DNA of 64,000 bases from Micromonospora parathelypteridis (GTDB lineage: Bacteria > Actinomycetota > Actinomycetes > Mycobacteriales > Micromonosporaceae): assembly GCF_014201145.1 (NCBI RefSeq), contig NZ_JACHDP010000001.1, forward strand, positions 2,480,001 through 2,544,000, in the 5' to 3' direction. Below are positions 30,853-40,183 of the stretch, piece by piece. A program made the translations under genes and the position numbers. The notes under the pieces are model-generated. The model had not been told where the DNA came from and ran no database searches. It was given only the letters and a program-made list of their open reading frames with translations. Numbering within the stretch: position 1 is the stretch's first letter; each line of letters opens with the position of its first letter.

Positions 30853-30889
30853 CTCCGCCCGCACCCGGTGTGACCGGGTACGGGCGGAG
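30853..30889 (-). terminator. Terminator downstream of htpX
   Basis: A compound hairpin: outer arms CTCCGCCCG (30853-30861) and CGGGCGGAG (30881-30889), inner arms ACCCGG and CCGGGT. It lies 17 nt past the htpX stop on the minus strand. Confidence 0.75.
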
Positions 30890-30905
30890 GCGTAAATTCA
30901 GCGGG

Positions 30906-31781
30906 TCAGCGTTGGAACTGCACCGGCCCCGAGTTGGCGGCCATCTGCTCCAGCCGGGCGACGCGGTCCTCCATCTTCGGGTGGGTGGAGAAGAGCGCGG
31001 CCATGCCGCCGCCCCGGAACGGGTTGGCGATCATGAGGTGCGCGGTGCTGGTGAGCTGGCCCTGGGCCGGCAACGGCCGACGTCGAGCCACCGCATCGAT
31101 CTTGCGAAGTGCGCTGGCCAGGGCCAGCGGGTCACGGCTCAACTCGGCGCCCGAGGCATCCGCCTGGAACTCGCGGCTCCGGCTGATCGCCAACTGGATC
31201 ACGGTGGCCGCGATCGGGCCGAGGATCAGGGTCAGCAGCAGCACGGCCGGGTTGGGCCTGTCCTCGTCGTCCCCACCGCCCAGCGGGATGAAGAAGGCGA
31301 GGTTCGCCAGCAGGGTGATGATGCTGGCCAGACCTGCCGCCACGCTGGAGATCAGGATGTCCCTGTTGTAGACGTGTGACAGCTCGTGCCCGATCACACC
31401 GCGCAGCTCGCGGTAGTCGAGGATCTCGGTGATGCCCTGGGTTACGCAGACCGCTGCGTGCTGCGGGTTACGACCCGTGGCGAACGCGTTGGGCTGCGCG
31501 GTCGGGCTGACGTAGAGCCGTGGCATCGGTTGGCGGGCGTCGGTCGCCAACTCGCGCACCATCCGGTACAGCTCGGGGAACTGTGCCTCGGTGACCGGTT
31601 GCGCCCTCATCGAGCGCAGTGCGAGCTTGTCGGAGTAGAAGTAGGAAACGCCGTTCATGACCAACGAGATAAGGACGGCGATGACCAGGCCGCCACTGCC
31701 GCCGAACCCGTAGCCCACCGCGAGAATCAGTGCGGAGAGCAGGCCGAGCAGCGCGGCGGTCTTCAGACGGTTGTGGTGCAC
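30906..31781 (-). CDS. htpX: Membrane zinc metalloprotease HtpX
   Basis: 291 residues from GTG 31779-31781, preceded by GGAGA. Two N-terminal helices ([19 protein letters not shown] and [18 protein letters not shown]) are followed by the protease domain. The zinc site is [11 protein letters not shown], with the third ligand Glu in [13 protein letters not shown]; two further helices follow the zinc site. HtpX degrades misfolded membrane proteins. It ends [16 protein letters not shown], the usual C-terminal motif. Confidence 0.95.
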   Translation of the reverse strand: MHHNRLKTAALLGLLSALILAVGYGFGGSGGLVIAVLISLVMNGVSYFYSDKLALRSMRAQPVTEAQFPELYRMVRELATDARQPMPRLYVSPTAQPNAFATGRNPQHAAVCVTQGITEILDYRELRGVIGHELSHVYNRDILISSVAAGLASIITLLANLAFFIPLGGGDDEDRPNPAVLLLTLILGPIAATVIQLAISRSREFQADASGAELSRDPLALASALRKIDAVARRRPLPAQGQLTSTAHLMIANPFRGGGMAALFSTHPKMEDRVARLEQMAANSGPVQFQR

Positions 31782-31902
31782 GATCTCTCCTTCGGTGCAC
31801 GGATCGCCGGGATCCGCTGACCGGTGTAACAACCCGGTACCCACCAACCATCCGTCTCAACGCTGAGAGTTCACTGAGACTGGAGTCGCAGATCAGGTGT
31901 GG

Positions 31903-33390
31903 TCAGCGGCCGGCCAGGTCGAGCACCAACTGCGGGGCGACGCCGAGCACCACGGCGGCCACCGTCGCCACCGCCAGCACCACAGCCACCACACCCACCA
32001 GGGGTACGGCCGCAGCGCCGCCGCCATTCGGGGCGGCGAGGGGCGTGGGCGTCCAGAGCGCGGCGGTCACCCGCAGGTAGTAGGCCAGCCCGATCACCGC
32101 GTTCAGCGCCACCACCAGCGCCAGCCAGGCCGCCCCGCCGTCCAGCAACGCCCGCACCACGGTCACCTTCGCGAACAGGCCGGCCAGCCCCGGGGGCAGG
32201 CCCGCCAGACCCACCAGCGCGAGCCCGAGCGCGGCGGCCCGCCACGGGTGCCGACGGGCCGCCCCGCGCAGGTCGTCCACCGTGCCGCCATCCGCGCCCG
32301 CCGGGCGCAGCGCGGTCACCCCGGCGAACGCGGCCAGCTCCAACACCACGAAGAAGACGGCGTACGCCACCGCGGCGGCGTACGCGGCGGCCCGTGCCTC
32401 GTCCGTGCGGCCGGCAGCCAGCGCCAGAGCGCCCAGCGGGGCGAGGATGTAACCGGCCTGCGCGACGGACGACCAGGCGAGCAGCCGGACGGTACGCCGC
32501 TGGCGCAGGGCGACGAGGTTGCCGACGGTCATGGTGAGCACCGCGAGCAGGGCGAGCACCGGGCCGGTCTGATCCGCCGGCAGCGCCCGCTGCACCACGG
32601 CGAGCAGAGCGACCAGGCCGCCCAGCTTCGACGCCGTGGACAGGTACGCGGCCACCGGCAGCGGCGCGCCGTCGTAGGTGGCCGGCGCCCAGGCGTGGAA
32701 CGGCACCGCCGCCACCTTGAAGGCCAGCCCGACCAGCAGCACCGCCACCGCGGCGGTGGTCAGCGGCAGGTCCCGCAGCTCTGGCCGCTCGGCGAGCAAT
32801 GTGCTGAGCCGGTCCAGGTGCAGCCCACCGGTCACCGCGTACAGCAGCGCGGCGCCGAGCAGGGTCAGCGTGGTCGCCACCACGCTGACCACGAAGAACG
32901 TCAGTGCCGCCTCGGCACTGGCGAGGCTGCCCCGGCGCAGACCGACCAACACGTACAGCGGCAGCGTCAGCGTCTCCAGGGCGACGATCAGGGTGATCAG
33001 GTCGCCGGCCGCGCCGAGCACCACACCGCCGGTCATCGAGCAGGCCAGCAGGAAGACGTACTCCCCCACCGGCGACCGCCCGGCGAGCAGCGCCGGCACG
33101 GAGAGCCCGAGCACGCCCAGGGTGAGCAGCGCCACCACCGTGGCAACCAGCGCGGCCCGGCCTCCGAAGATCCAGGAGCAGTCGGCGCCGACGCAGAACG
33201 TCCGCCGCTCCCCGCCCACGCCGACCAGGACGGCACCGACGGCGGTGCCGAGCGCGCCGAGCGCCGCCACCACGATCGTGGCCCGTGGCCGGGCCAGGAG
33301 CAGGTCGGTGAGGAGCACGAGCACGGCGGTGCCGGCGGCCAGGTAGGCCGGCAACAGCGCGACGTTGTCCACGCTCTGCACGCCAGTCAT
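31903..33390 (-). CDS. nuoN: NADH-quinone oxidoreductase subunit N
   Basis: A 495-residue antiporter-like proton-pumping subunit of complex I, starting MTGVQSVDNVALLPAYLAAG. It has about 14 hydrophobic helices and the family signatures EYVFLLACSMTGGVVLGAAG, LKVAAVPFHAWAPATYDGAP and LLAWSSVAQAGYIL. The ATG at 33388-33390 overlaps the nuoM stop (ATGA). It is the last gene of the nuoI-N run. A much longer open frame through 34908 is an antisense-style artefact of GC-rich sequence and was ignored. Confidence 0.95.
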   Translation of the reverse strand: MTGVQSVDNVALLPAYLAAGTAVLVLLTDLLLARPRATIVVAALGALGTAVGAVLVGVGGERRTFCVGADCSWIFGGRAALVATVVALLTLGVLGLSVPALLAGRSPVGEYVFLLACSMTGGVVLGAAGDLITLIVALETLTLPLYVLVGLRRGSLASAEAALTFFVVSVVATTLTLLGAALLYAVTGGLHLDRLSTLLAERPELRDLPLTTAAVAVLLVGLAFKVAAVPFHAWAPATYDGAPLPVAAYLSTASKLGGLVALLAVVQRALPADQTGPVLALLAVLTMTVGNLVALRQRRTVRLLAWSSVAQAGYILAPLGALALAAGRTDEARAAAYAAAVAYAVFFVVLELAAFAGVTALRPAGADGGTVDDLRGAARRHPWRAAALGLALVGLAGLPPGLAGLFAKVTVVRALLDGGAAWLALVVALNAVIGLAYYLRVTAALWTPTPLAAPNGGGAAAVPLVGVVAVVLAVATVAAVVLGVAPQLVLDLAGR

Positions 33391-34895
33391 GGGAAGACCA
33401 CCCCAATCAGGGCGTCGACGGGGGCCTCGGCGACGCCGAGGACGAGCGCCGGGGCCAGCCCGATGGCCAACGCGAGCAGCACCAACGGCACCCACGCGGT
33501 CAGCTCCGCACCGGCCAGACCAGGGCCGACGGGCCCGACGGCGGGGCTTGGCCGGTTGTGGGTGACCTGGCGCAGCAGCCGCAGGAAGTACGCCGCGGTG
33601 AGCGCTCCGCCGACCGCGGCCAGCACCCCGAGGGTGGTCCAGAGTGGGCCGCCCACCTGAACGGCCGCGATCACCGCGAACGCCTCGCCCCAGAAACCGG
33701 CCAGGCCGGGCAGGCCGAGCGAAGCGATCGCCGCGAACGCGAGCAGACCAGCCAACCGGGGCGCGGTCTCCCGCAGCCCGGACAGCTCGGCGAGAGTGCC
33801 CGTGCCGGTGCGGTCCTTCACCGCCCCGGCGAGGAAGAACAGCAGGCCGGTGATCACCCCGTGCGCGATGTTGCCGATCAACGCCGCCTGGATGCCGATG
33901 GTGGTCAACGTGGCGACACCCAGCAGCACGAAGCCCATGTGCCCCACGCTCGAGTACGCGATAAGCCGCTTCACGTCGGACTGGGCCAGGCAGACCAGCG
34001 AACCGATCAGGATCGCGGCGACGGCCAGCACGCCGAGCACCGGCGACGCCCAGCGGGCGCCCTCCGGCGCCACCCCCACCGCCACCCGGATCAGACCGTA
34101 GGTGCCCATCTTCAGCAGCACCCCGGCCAGCACGACACTGCCCACCGTGGGGGCCTGGGTGTGCGCGTCGGGCAGCCAGGAGTGCAGCGGCCACAGCGGG
34201 CTCTTCACCGCGAACGCCAACGCGAGCAGGGTGAACGCGGCCAGTTGGGTACCCCGGGACATTCCGGCACCGCCGGTCAACGCCACCACGTCGGCGGTGC
34301 CGGCGGCGGCCACCACGACGTACACGCCGACCAACAGCAACACCGAGCCGAACAGGGTGTAGAGCGCGAACTTGCGGGCCGCCCGACGCCGGTCCGCGCC
34401 ACCCCAGCCGGCGATGATCGCGTACATCGGCAGCAGGACGACCTCGAAGAAGAGGAAGAACAGCACCAGATCCAGGGCGAGGAAGGTGCCCAGGATGCCC
34501 ACCTCGACCACCAGCAGCAGCGCGACCAACGCCCGGCCACTGCCGCCGTCCGGAACCCGCCACATCGTGTACGCGCAGCAGAGCAGCGTGAGCAGCGCGG
34601 TCAACACCACCAGCGGCCAGGAGATGCCATCGACGCCGAGATGGAAACGCAACTCCAGGCCCGGCACCCAGGGCAGGTCCAGTTGGTGCCACGGGCGCAC
34701 CGCCGGCGCGTCCGCCGACCAGGCGAACCAGCCCCGCCCCTCGAACACCAGCGGCACCGCGGCCAACAGGGTCAGCGCCGCCGCTACCGTGCCGACCAGC
34801 CGAGCCGCCCGATCCCGGGGCGTCGCCGCCACCGCGACCGCGCCGAGCGCCGGCACCGCCAGAACGGCGACCAGCAATACCTGCCCAAACGTCAT
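33387..34895 (-). CDS. nuoM: NADH-quinone oxidoreductase subunit M
   Basis: A 502-residue antiporter-like complex I subunit from ATG 34893-34895, overlapping the nuoL stop (ATGA). It carries the NuoM signatures LHLGVDGISWPLVVLTAL-type (FHLGVDGISWPL), LFFLFFEVVLLPMYAI, KSPLWPLHSWLPDAHTQAPT and RLIAYSSVGHMGFVLLG. The conserved Glu of the FFE motif and the Lys of KSPLWP are intact, so proton pumping is plausible. Confidence 0.96.
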   Translation of the reverse strand: MTFGQVLLVAVLAVPALGAVAVAATPRDRAARLVGTVAAALTLLAAVPLVFEGRGWFAWSADAPAVRPWHQLDLPWVPGLELRFHLGVDGISWPLVVLTALLTLLCCAYTMWRVPDGGSGRALVALLLVVEVGILGTFLALDLVLFFLFFEVVLLPMYAIIAGWGGADRRRAARKFALYTLFGSVLLLVGVYVVVAAAGTADVVALTGGAGMSRGTQLAAFTLLALAFAVKSPLWPLHSWLPDAHTQAPTVGSVVLAGVLLKMGTYGLIRVAVGVAPEGARWASPVLGVLAVAAILIGSLVCLAQSDVKRLIAYSSVGHMGFVLLGVATLTTIGIQAALIGNIAHGVITGLLFFLAGAVKDRTGTGTLAELSGLRETAPRLAGLLAFAAIASLGLPGLAGFWGEAFAVIAAVQVGGPLWTTLGVLAAVGGALTAAYFLRLLRQVTHNRPSPAVGPVGPGLAGAELTAWVPLVLLALAIGLAPALVLGVAEAPVDALIGVVFP

Positions 34896-36829
34896 TGGAT
34901 AACTCCAAATACGGCGGCTGCCAAACCGATCAGCAGCGCGCCGGCCAGCACGCTGGCGGCGGCCCGGGGCAGCGCCGCCCGGTGCAGCGCGGCCAGCCCC
35001 GCACCAAGGCCGGACGCGGCCCGCCCGCTGCCCTCGACGGCACCGTCCACCACCACCTCGTCGCCGGCGCGTGTGGCGCGGGCCAGCGCGCGGACGGGGC
35101 GTACGACAAGGGTGTGCTGGACGTCGTCGAGCCGGAACGCGCGGGCGAAGACCGGCCGCAGCGGACCCAGCGCGGCGGCCGGGTCGGCGGCCCGGTTCCG
35201 ACGCCAACCCAGCGTTACCAGCGCCGCGCCGACCAGCAGCAACGCCAACGGCAGCAGCACCCCGGACCCGAGGTGGACCAGGCCGTCCTCGGAGCCCGCC
35301 ACCGGGACGGTGGCGAACCGCAGGCGGTCGGCGAACGCCCCGACGAACCCGGCCAGACCGAGCAGCGCGGCCGGCACGGCCAGCAGCAGCACCGGCCAGC
35401 GCAGCAACGCCGGCGGATCGTGCGGCCGGACCAGCGGCAGGCGTGGCGCGCCGAAGAAGGCGCGCAGCAGCAGCCGACCGGCGTACCAGGCGGTGACCGC
35501 CACACCGACCAAGCCGGCCAGCCACACCAGCCAGCCCACCCAGGACGGTGCCGGGCCGGTGCCCTCCAGCGCGGCCGACTCCGCCACCGTGAGTACGCCG
35601 TCCTTGCTCCAGAAGCCGGCCAACGGCGGCACCCCCGCCAGCGCGCCCAGGCCCACCACGGTGCACCAGAACGTCACCGGCATGCTTCGCCGCAGCCCGC
35701 CCATCTCGGACATCAGGGTGGTACCGACCGCGTGGATCACCGCGCCGGCGGCGAGGAACAGCAACGCCTTGAACGCGGCGTGGGTGAGCAGGTGGAACAG
35801 CGCCGCCGACGGCGAGCCGACCGCCAGTGCGCCCGTCATGTAGCCCAACTGGGACACGGTCGACCAGGCCAGCACCCGCTTGATGTCGTCCTGTGCGGTG
35901 GCGGCGAGCGCGCCGAGCAGCAGTGTGATCGCGCCGAGCACCCCCAGCACGGTCAGCGTGACCGGCGCGGCCGTGAACAGCGGGTAGAGCCGCGCCACCG
36001 CGTACACCCCGGCGGCGACCATCGTCGCCGCGTGGATCAGCGCGGAGATCGGCGTCGGGCCGGCCATCGCGTCCGGCAGCCAGGTGTGCAGCGGGAACTG
36101 CGCGCTCTTGCCGGCCACCCCGGCGAGCAACAGCAGGCCGGCGGCGGTCAACGTCGCACCGGAGTGGTCATGGGCGAGCACGTCGGCGATCCGGAAGCTG
36201 CCCGTCGACACGCCGAGCAACGCGATGCCGAGCAGGAACCCGACGTCACCGACCCGGGTCACCAGGAACGCCTTCATCGCGGCGGCCGGAGCGCCGGGCA
36301 GTCGGCGGTCGTGGGCGATGAGCAGGTACGAGCAGAGGCCCATCACCTCCCAGCCGACCAGCAGCATGATCAGGTCACCGGCGACCACCACCAGCAGCAT
36401 GGCACCGGTGAAGAGGCTGATCTGAGCGGCGTACGGCGGGTAGCGGTGGTCGACGTCCACGTCGTCGTGCGGACCGCGCCGCAGGTAGCCGATCGAGTAG
36501 ACCTGCACGGCCAGGGCGACCGCGGTGACCGCCACCGCGACCAGCGCGGCGGCGCCGTCCAGCCGTACGCCGAGCGTCACCATCAGCCCGCCGACGTCGA
36601 CCCAGGTGGTCGACGTCTCCGTCGGCCCGTCGACCGTCAGCAGGAGCGCCACGGCCAGCGCCAGCGCGCCGGCCGCGCCGATGACGCCGAGCGCGATGGC
36701 CAACCGTCGGGCCCGGTCACCACCGGTCGCACCCGCGCTCGGGTGCCGCGGGGCCGGCGGCAACAGCAGACCGACCAGGCCGGCGACCAGCGGGACGGCG
36801 GGCAGCAGCGCCCCGAGCAGCCCGGTCAC
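34892..36829 (-). CDS. nuoL: NADH-quinone oxidoreductase subunit L
   Basis: A 645-residue subunit from GTG 36827-36829, overlapping nuoK (GTGA). It has the NuoL signatures TGAMLLVVVAGDLIMLLVGW, GWEVMGLCSYLLI, GKSAQFPLHTWLPDAMAGPT and RVLAWSTVSQLGYMTGALAV, plus the C-terminal long amphipathic region. The Glu of WEVMGLCSYLL and the Lys of GKSAQFPLH are intact. It is the largest membrane-arm subunit. Confidence 0.96.
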   Translation of the reverse strand: MTGLLGALLPAVPLVAGLVGLLLPPAPRHPSAGATGGDRARRLAIALGVIGAAGALALAVALLLTVDGPTETSTTWVDVGGLMVTLGVRLDGAAALVAVAVTAVALAVQVYSIGYLRRGPHDDVDVDHRYPPYAAQISLFTGAMLLVVVAGDLIMLLVGWEVMGLCSYLLIAHDRRLPGAPAAAMKAFLVTRVGDVGFLLGIALLGVSTGSFRIADVLAHDHSGATLTAAGLLLLAGVAGKSAQFPLHTWLPDAMAGPTPISALIHAATMVAAGVYAVARLYPLFTAAPVTLTVLGVLGAITLLLGALAATAQDDIKRVLAWSTVSQLGYMTGALAVGSPSAALFHLLTHAAFKALLFLAAGAVIHAVGTTLMSEMGGLRRSMPVTFWCTVVGLGALAGVPPLAGFWSKDGVLTVAESAALEGTGPAPSWVGWLVWLAGLVGVAVTAWYAGRLLLRAFFGAPRLPLVRPHDPPALLRWPVLLLAVPAALLGLAGFVGAFADRLRFATVPVAGSEDGLVHLGSGVLLPLALLLVGAALVTLGWRRNRAADPAAALGPLRPVFARAFRLDDVQHTLVVRPVRALARATRAGDEVVVDGAVEGSGRAASGLGAGLAALHRAALPRAAASVLAGALLIGLAAAVFGVIQ

Positions 36830-37188
36830 CGGCCCGCCTCCGTGTCCAGGACGGCCGGCTCGCGCCCGCCGACGGGATGAGCCGGCTCGGTCAGTGGCAC
36901 GTCATCCACCGCCACGGTGGCCCGCAGCCGGTAGAGCTGCAGGACGATCGCCAGCCCCACCCCGATCTCGGCGGCGGCGAGGACGATGACGAACAGCGCG
37001 AAGACCTGCCCGGAGTGCGGCAACACCGCGCGGGCGGTGGTGTCCGCGGTGACCAGGATCAGGTTGACCGCGTTGAGCATCAGCTCGACTGACATCAGCA
37101 CCAGCACCGCGTTGCGTCGGCGCAGCACGCCGAACACGCCGAGGCCGAACAGCAGCGCCGCGGTGACGTACGGGATGACCGGCCTCAC
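36826..37188 (-). CDS. nuoK: NADH-quinone oxidoreductase subunit K
   Basis: 120 residues with three helices and the NuoK core LMSVELMLNAVNLILV and FVIVLAAAEIGVGLAIVLQL, including both conserved membrane glutamates (SVELM, AAAEI). The C-terminal tail of about 25 residues is longer than in E. coli NuoK (100 residues). GTG starts and 4-nt overlaps link it to nuoJ and nuoL. Confidence 0.95.
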   Translation of the reverse strand: MRPVIPYVTAALLFGLGVFGVLRRRNAVLVLMSVELMLNAVNLILVTADTTARAVLPHSGQVFALFVIVLAAAEIGVGLAIVLQLYRLRATVAVDDVPLTEPAHPVGGREPAVLDTEAGR

Positions 37189-37748
37189 CGGCGACCCCCG
37201 GTCTTGACGTCGATCCCGGGCCGCTCGGCGGCGGCGTCCCCGACTGGGCCGGGTCGGCCGATGTCCGGCCGGGACAGCACGATCGCGCCCACCAGGGCGG
37301 ACAGCAGCAGCACCGAGAGCACCTCGAACGGCAGCACCCAGGATTGGAAGATCTGCTCTCCCAGCCGCTCGGCGGTGCCCGCTCGGGGCAGCGCGACGGT
37401 GCTCCAGCGGTACGCGTCGACGAGCAGGACGGTCAGCCCCAGCCCGGCGCCACCACCGATCAGGGCGGCCGGCCAGCCAGACCGGTCCAGGTCGTCGGAG
37501 GCGCCGATCGGGGCCCGGGTCAGCATCACCGCGAACAGCAGCAGGACCACCACCGCGCCCACATAGATCAGCACCTGCACCCAGGCCACCAGCTCGGCGC
37601 TGAGCACCAGGAAGTCACCGGCCAGCGCGCCCAGACACACCACCAGATAGAGCCCTGCACGGACCAGGTGTTTCGTCGTCACCACCAGCACGCCGGCACC
37701 GACCGCCACCGCGCCGAGGGCGAGCAGCAGCACGTCCGCGCCGGTCAC
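37185..37748 (-). CDS. nuoJ: NADH-quinone oxidoreductase subunit J
   Basis: 187 residues with five helices and the NuoJ segments LVRAGLYLVVCLGALAGDFL and AELVAWVQVLIYVGAVVVLL-type (WVQVLIYVGAVVVLLLFAVM). A GTG start (37746-37748) lies 43 nt past nuoI. The stop overlaps nuoK (GTGA). Confidence 0.95.
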   Translation of the reverse strand: MTGADVLLLALGAVAVGAGVLVVTTKHLVRAGLYLVVCLGALAGDFLVLSAELVAWVQVLIYVGAVVVLLLFAVMLTRAPIGASDDLDRSGWPAALIGGGAGLGLTVLLVDAYRWSTVALPRAGTAERLGEQIFQSWVLPFEVLSVLLLSALVGAIVLSRPDIGRPGPVGDAAAERPGIDVKTGGRR

Positions 37749-37791
37749 CGAGCCGCCCCCACGGCTGGGGCCTGCACTCGTCGGGCGGTCG

Positions 37792-38406
37792 TCACGACGC
37801 CGGACCTGGGTCGGCGCCGGGCTCGGGGCGTACCGATGAAGGGGCCGGACGCGCGGCGGACGCCTTGCGCGCGGCGGCGGTCTCCTCCTTGGCCGGCTCG
37901 CCGTTGGGGTCGTGTGCGGGCGGCGGCGGAACGGTGGCCATCCACTGACCGAGGTGGTCCTTGTCGTGCAGCAGGTCCTTGATGTCGTACTCGGCGTACT
38001 CGAACTCCGGCGACCAGTAGAGCGCGTCGAATGGGCAGACCTCGATGCAGATACCGCAGTACATGCAGAGCGAGAAGTCGATGTCGAACTTGTCGAGCAC
38101 GTTGCGCTGGCGAGGGCGGGCGGCGCCGGGGACCGCCACCTCCTCCTTGTGCGAGTCGATGTAGATGCACCAGTCCGGACATTCCCGGGCGCAGAGCATG
38201 CAGACCGTGCAGTTCTCCTCCGACAACGCGATCACCCCGCGGGAGCGGGGCGGCAGGTCGGGGGCCACGTCCGGGTACTGCTGGGTGGTCGACCGGCTGG
38301 TCATCGTCTTGAGGGTGACCGCCAGCCCCTTCACCAGACCCGCGCCGGGCAGACTACGCGCGCTGGTGGCGCCGGCCGGGTCGCCGTGCTCGCTCGGGTC
38401 GCTCAT
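37792..38406 (-). CDS. nuoI: NADH-quinone oxidoreductase subunit I, two 4Fe-4S clusters
   Basis: 204 residues from ATG 38404-38406, with AGGA 8 nt upstream; a start 9 nt further up is possible. Both ferredoxin-type sites are complete: [12 protein letters not shown] and [12 protein letters not shown]. The N-terminal stretch [13 protein letters not shown] is the usual membrane-associated helix. The C-terminal 40 residues are Ala/Pro-rich. In complex I it carries electrons from the peripheral arm to NuoB, yet the N-module genes are not in this cluster. Confidence 0.95.
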   Translation of the reverse strand: MSDPSEHGDPAGATSARSLPGAGLVKGLAVTLKTMTSRSTTQQYPDVAPDLPPRSRGVIALSEENCTVCMLCARECPDWCIYIDSHKEEVAVPGAARPRQRNVLDKFDIDFSLCMYCGICIEVCPFDALYWSPEFEYAEYDIKDLLHDKDHLGQWMATVPPPPAHDPNGEPAKEETAAARKASAARPAPSSVRPEPGADPGPAS

Positions 38407-38509
38407 GTCGACCATCCTGCCCTGTGGCCTCGACGCGCGCGACCACCACCCGTGGGTGGACGGCCCCAGGATGTACGTGAAGAGGGCGGCTACCTGCCGA
38501 TCAGCTGGA

Positions 38510-38941
38510 TCACGCCCCGGTGGGCCCGCTGACGACGGTCGGGGGCAACATCTCGACGCCGAGCTGTTGGAGCAGTTGGAACAGCTCGTTGCAGCTCCAC
38601 ACCTCGACGATCCGGCCGGCCGCGTCGAACCGCAGGAACGTCGCACCGGAGTAGCTGACCACCTGCCCGGTCGGCGGCACCGGCCCGAACTGTCCGACGT
38701 GTGTGCCGGCAGCCCGCCAGTGCACGGCCACCCGCTCGCCGGCCGCGACCACGTCCACGATCTTGTAGCGGAGGTCCGGGAAGGCCGCCCGCCGTTCCCG
38801 GTGCCAGGCCAGCGTCGCCTCCGGCCCGGTGCCGCCCAGCCCCGGGCACTCCTCGGCGATCAACTCGTACGCCGACTCCTCCCGGCGGGCGTTCCACACG
38901 TCCGCGATGAAACGCCGGGCCGCGGCCTCCACATCCGTCAT
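38510..38941 (-). CDS. SnoaL-like (NTF2-fold) protein, ester cyclase type
   Basis: 143 residues from ATG 38939-38941. SnoaL-like polyketide cyclase/ester cyclase pattern: [20 protein letters not shown], then [34 protein letters not shown] and [18 protein letters not shown]. The small conical fold usually binds a hydrophobic ligand; the function is unknown. It lies between nuoI and the divergent reductase gene and has no obvious link with complex I. Confidence 0.85.
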   Translation of the reverse strand: MTDVEAAARRFIADVWNARREESAYELIAEECPGLGGTGPEATLAWHRERRAAFPDLRYKIVDVVAAGERVAVHWRAAGTHVGQFGPVPPTGQVVSYSGATFLRFDAAGRIVEVWSCNELFQLLQQLGVEMLPPTVVSGPTGA

Positions 38942-39059
38942 GCCGGCAGGGTATCCGGGCCGGCGGCCCCGGCGACGGGGCCAGGTTGGCTCACGGTGCA
39001 CCAGCGGGCCGGAGATCCGCGAGGATGGGACGGAAGAGGGCAACGGACCGGAGGATGAC

Positions 39060-40079
39060 GTGGGCGAGCAAACAGGCGGGAAGTACGTCGAGCCAGGCGG
39101 CGAGTTCACCCGCGACCAGCGGTACATCGCGACTCGGATCACCGAGGACGGGCGCGACGGGTACCCGGTGGAGCCGGGCCGTTACCGGCTGGCGGTGAGT
39201 CGGGCCTGCCCGTGGGCCAACCGCCTGATCATCGTGCGGCGGCTGCTCGGCCTGGAGGGCGCCATGTCGATGGCGGTGGCCGGCCCGACCCACGACGCCC
39301 GGAGCTGGACCTTCGATCTCGACCCGGACGGGCGGGACCCGGTGCTCGGCATCGAGCGCATCCAGGAGGCGTACTTCAAGCGCTTCCCCGGCTACGAGCG
39401 CGGCATCACCGTCCCGGCGATCGTCGACGTGCCGACCGGGCAGGTGGTGACCAACGACTACGCGCAGATGAGCCTCGACCTGTCCACGCAGTGGGGCGCG
39501 TACCACCGCGACGGTGCCCCGCAGCTCTACCCCGAGCACCTGCGGGCCCAGATCGACGAGGTCAACGACGTGGTCTTCCGGGACGTCAACAACGGCGTCT
39601 ACCGCTGCGGGTTCGCCGGCAGCCAGGAGGCGTACGACAAGGCGTACCACCGGCTCTTCGACCGGCTGGACTGGTTGACCGAGCGGTTGACGGACCAGCG
39701 CTACCTGGTCGGCGACACCATCACCGAGGCGGATGTTCGGCTGTTCACCACGCTGGTCCGCTTCGACCCCGTCTACCACGGTCACTTCAAGTGCAACCGG
39801 CAGAAGTTGAGCGAGATGCCGGTGCTGTGGGCGTACGCGCGGGACCTGTTCCAGACCCCCGGCTTCGGCGACACCATCGACTTCGACCACATCAAGCGGC
39901 ACTACTACGAGGTGCACCGCGACATCAACCCGACCGGAATCGTGCCGCTGGGCCCGGACCTGTCCAACTGGCTCACCCCGCACGGTCGGGAGGCCCTCGG
40001 TGGCCGCCCCTTCGGCGACGGCACGCCGCCCCCGCCTCCGGCCGAGCCCGTCGACCCCGCACACACTCCGCTGCGCTGA
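39060..40079 (+). CDS. Glutathionyl-hydroquinone reductase family (YqjG/Ecm4-type) protein
   Basis: 339 residues from GTG 39060-39062, with GAGG upstream. A thioredoxin-fold N-domain has the catalytic Cys in SRACPWANRLII, and a GST-type helical domain includes YLVGDTITEADVRLFTTLVR and HIKRHYYEVHRDINPTGIVP, which are diagnostic of this family. Family members reduce thiol-conjugated hydroquinones. Actinobacteria make mycothiol rather than glutathione, so mycothiol is the likely partner (inference). It reads opposite to the nuo genes around it and converges with nuoH. Confidence 0.9.
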   Translation: MGEQTGGKYVEPGGEFTRDQRYIATRITEDGRDGYPVEPGRYRLAVSRACPWANRLIIVRRLLGLEGAMSMAVAGPTHDARSWTFDLDPDGRDPVLGIERIQEAYFKRFPGYERGITVPAIVDVPTGQVVTNDYAQMSLDLSTQWGAYHRDGAPQLYPEHLRAQIDEVNDVVFRDVNNGVYRCGFAGSQEAYDKAYHRLFDRLDWLTERLTDQRYLVGDTITEADVRLFTTLVRFDPVYHGHFKCNRQKLSEMPVLWAYARDLFQTPGFGDTIDFDHIKRHYYEVHRDINPTGIVPLGPDLSNWLTPHGREALGGRPFGDGTPPPPPAEPVDPAHTPLR

Positions 40080-40099
40080 GCCGCGGTCGAGTTCGCACC

Positions 40100-40179
40100 G
40101 CAAGATCGCGCTCGATCCTTGTTGTAGTGGTGTTGGCGGCGCGGGAGGCCCCGACATCCAGGATCGAGCGCGATCTTGC
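40100..40179. repeat. Perfect 20-bp inverted repeat between convergent genes
   Basis: The arms at 40100-40119 (GCAAGATCGCGC...) and 40160-40179 are exact reverse complements over 20 bp with a 40-nt loop. It lies between the reductase gene and nuoH, which converge. It could be a bidirectional terminator or a copy of a dispersed palindromic element. It occurs once in this window. Confidence 0.85.
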
Positions 40180-40183
40180 AGGC

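Noticed and set aside
31903..34908. A 1001-codon open frame that covers nuoN and most of the nuoM region
   Set aside because: Its first half is Gly/Arg/Ala-rich noise antiparallel in style to nuoM; the true nuoN starts inside it at 33390 with an ATGA overlap.
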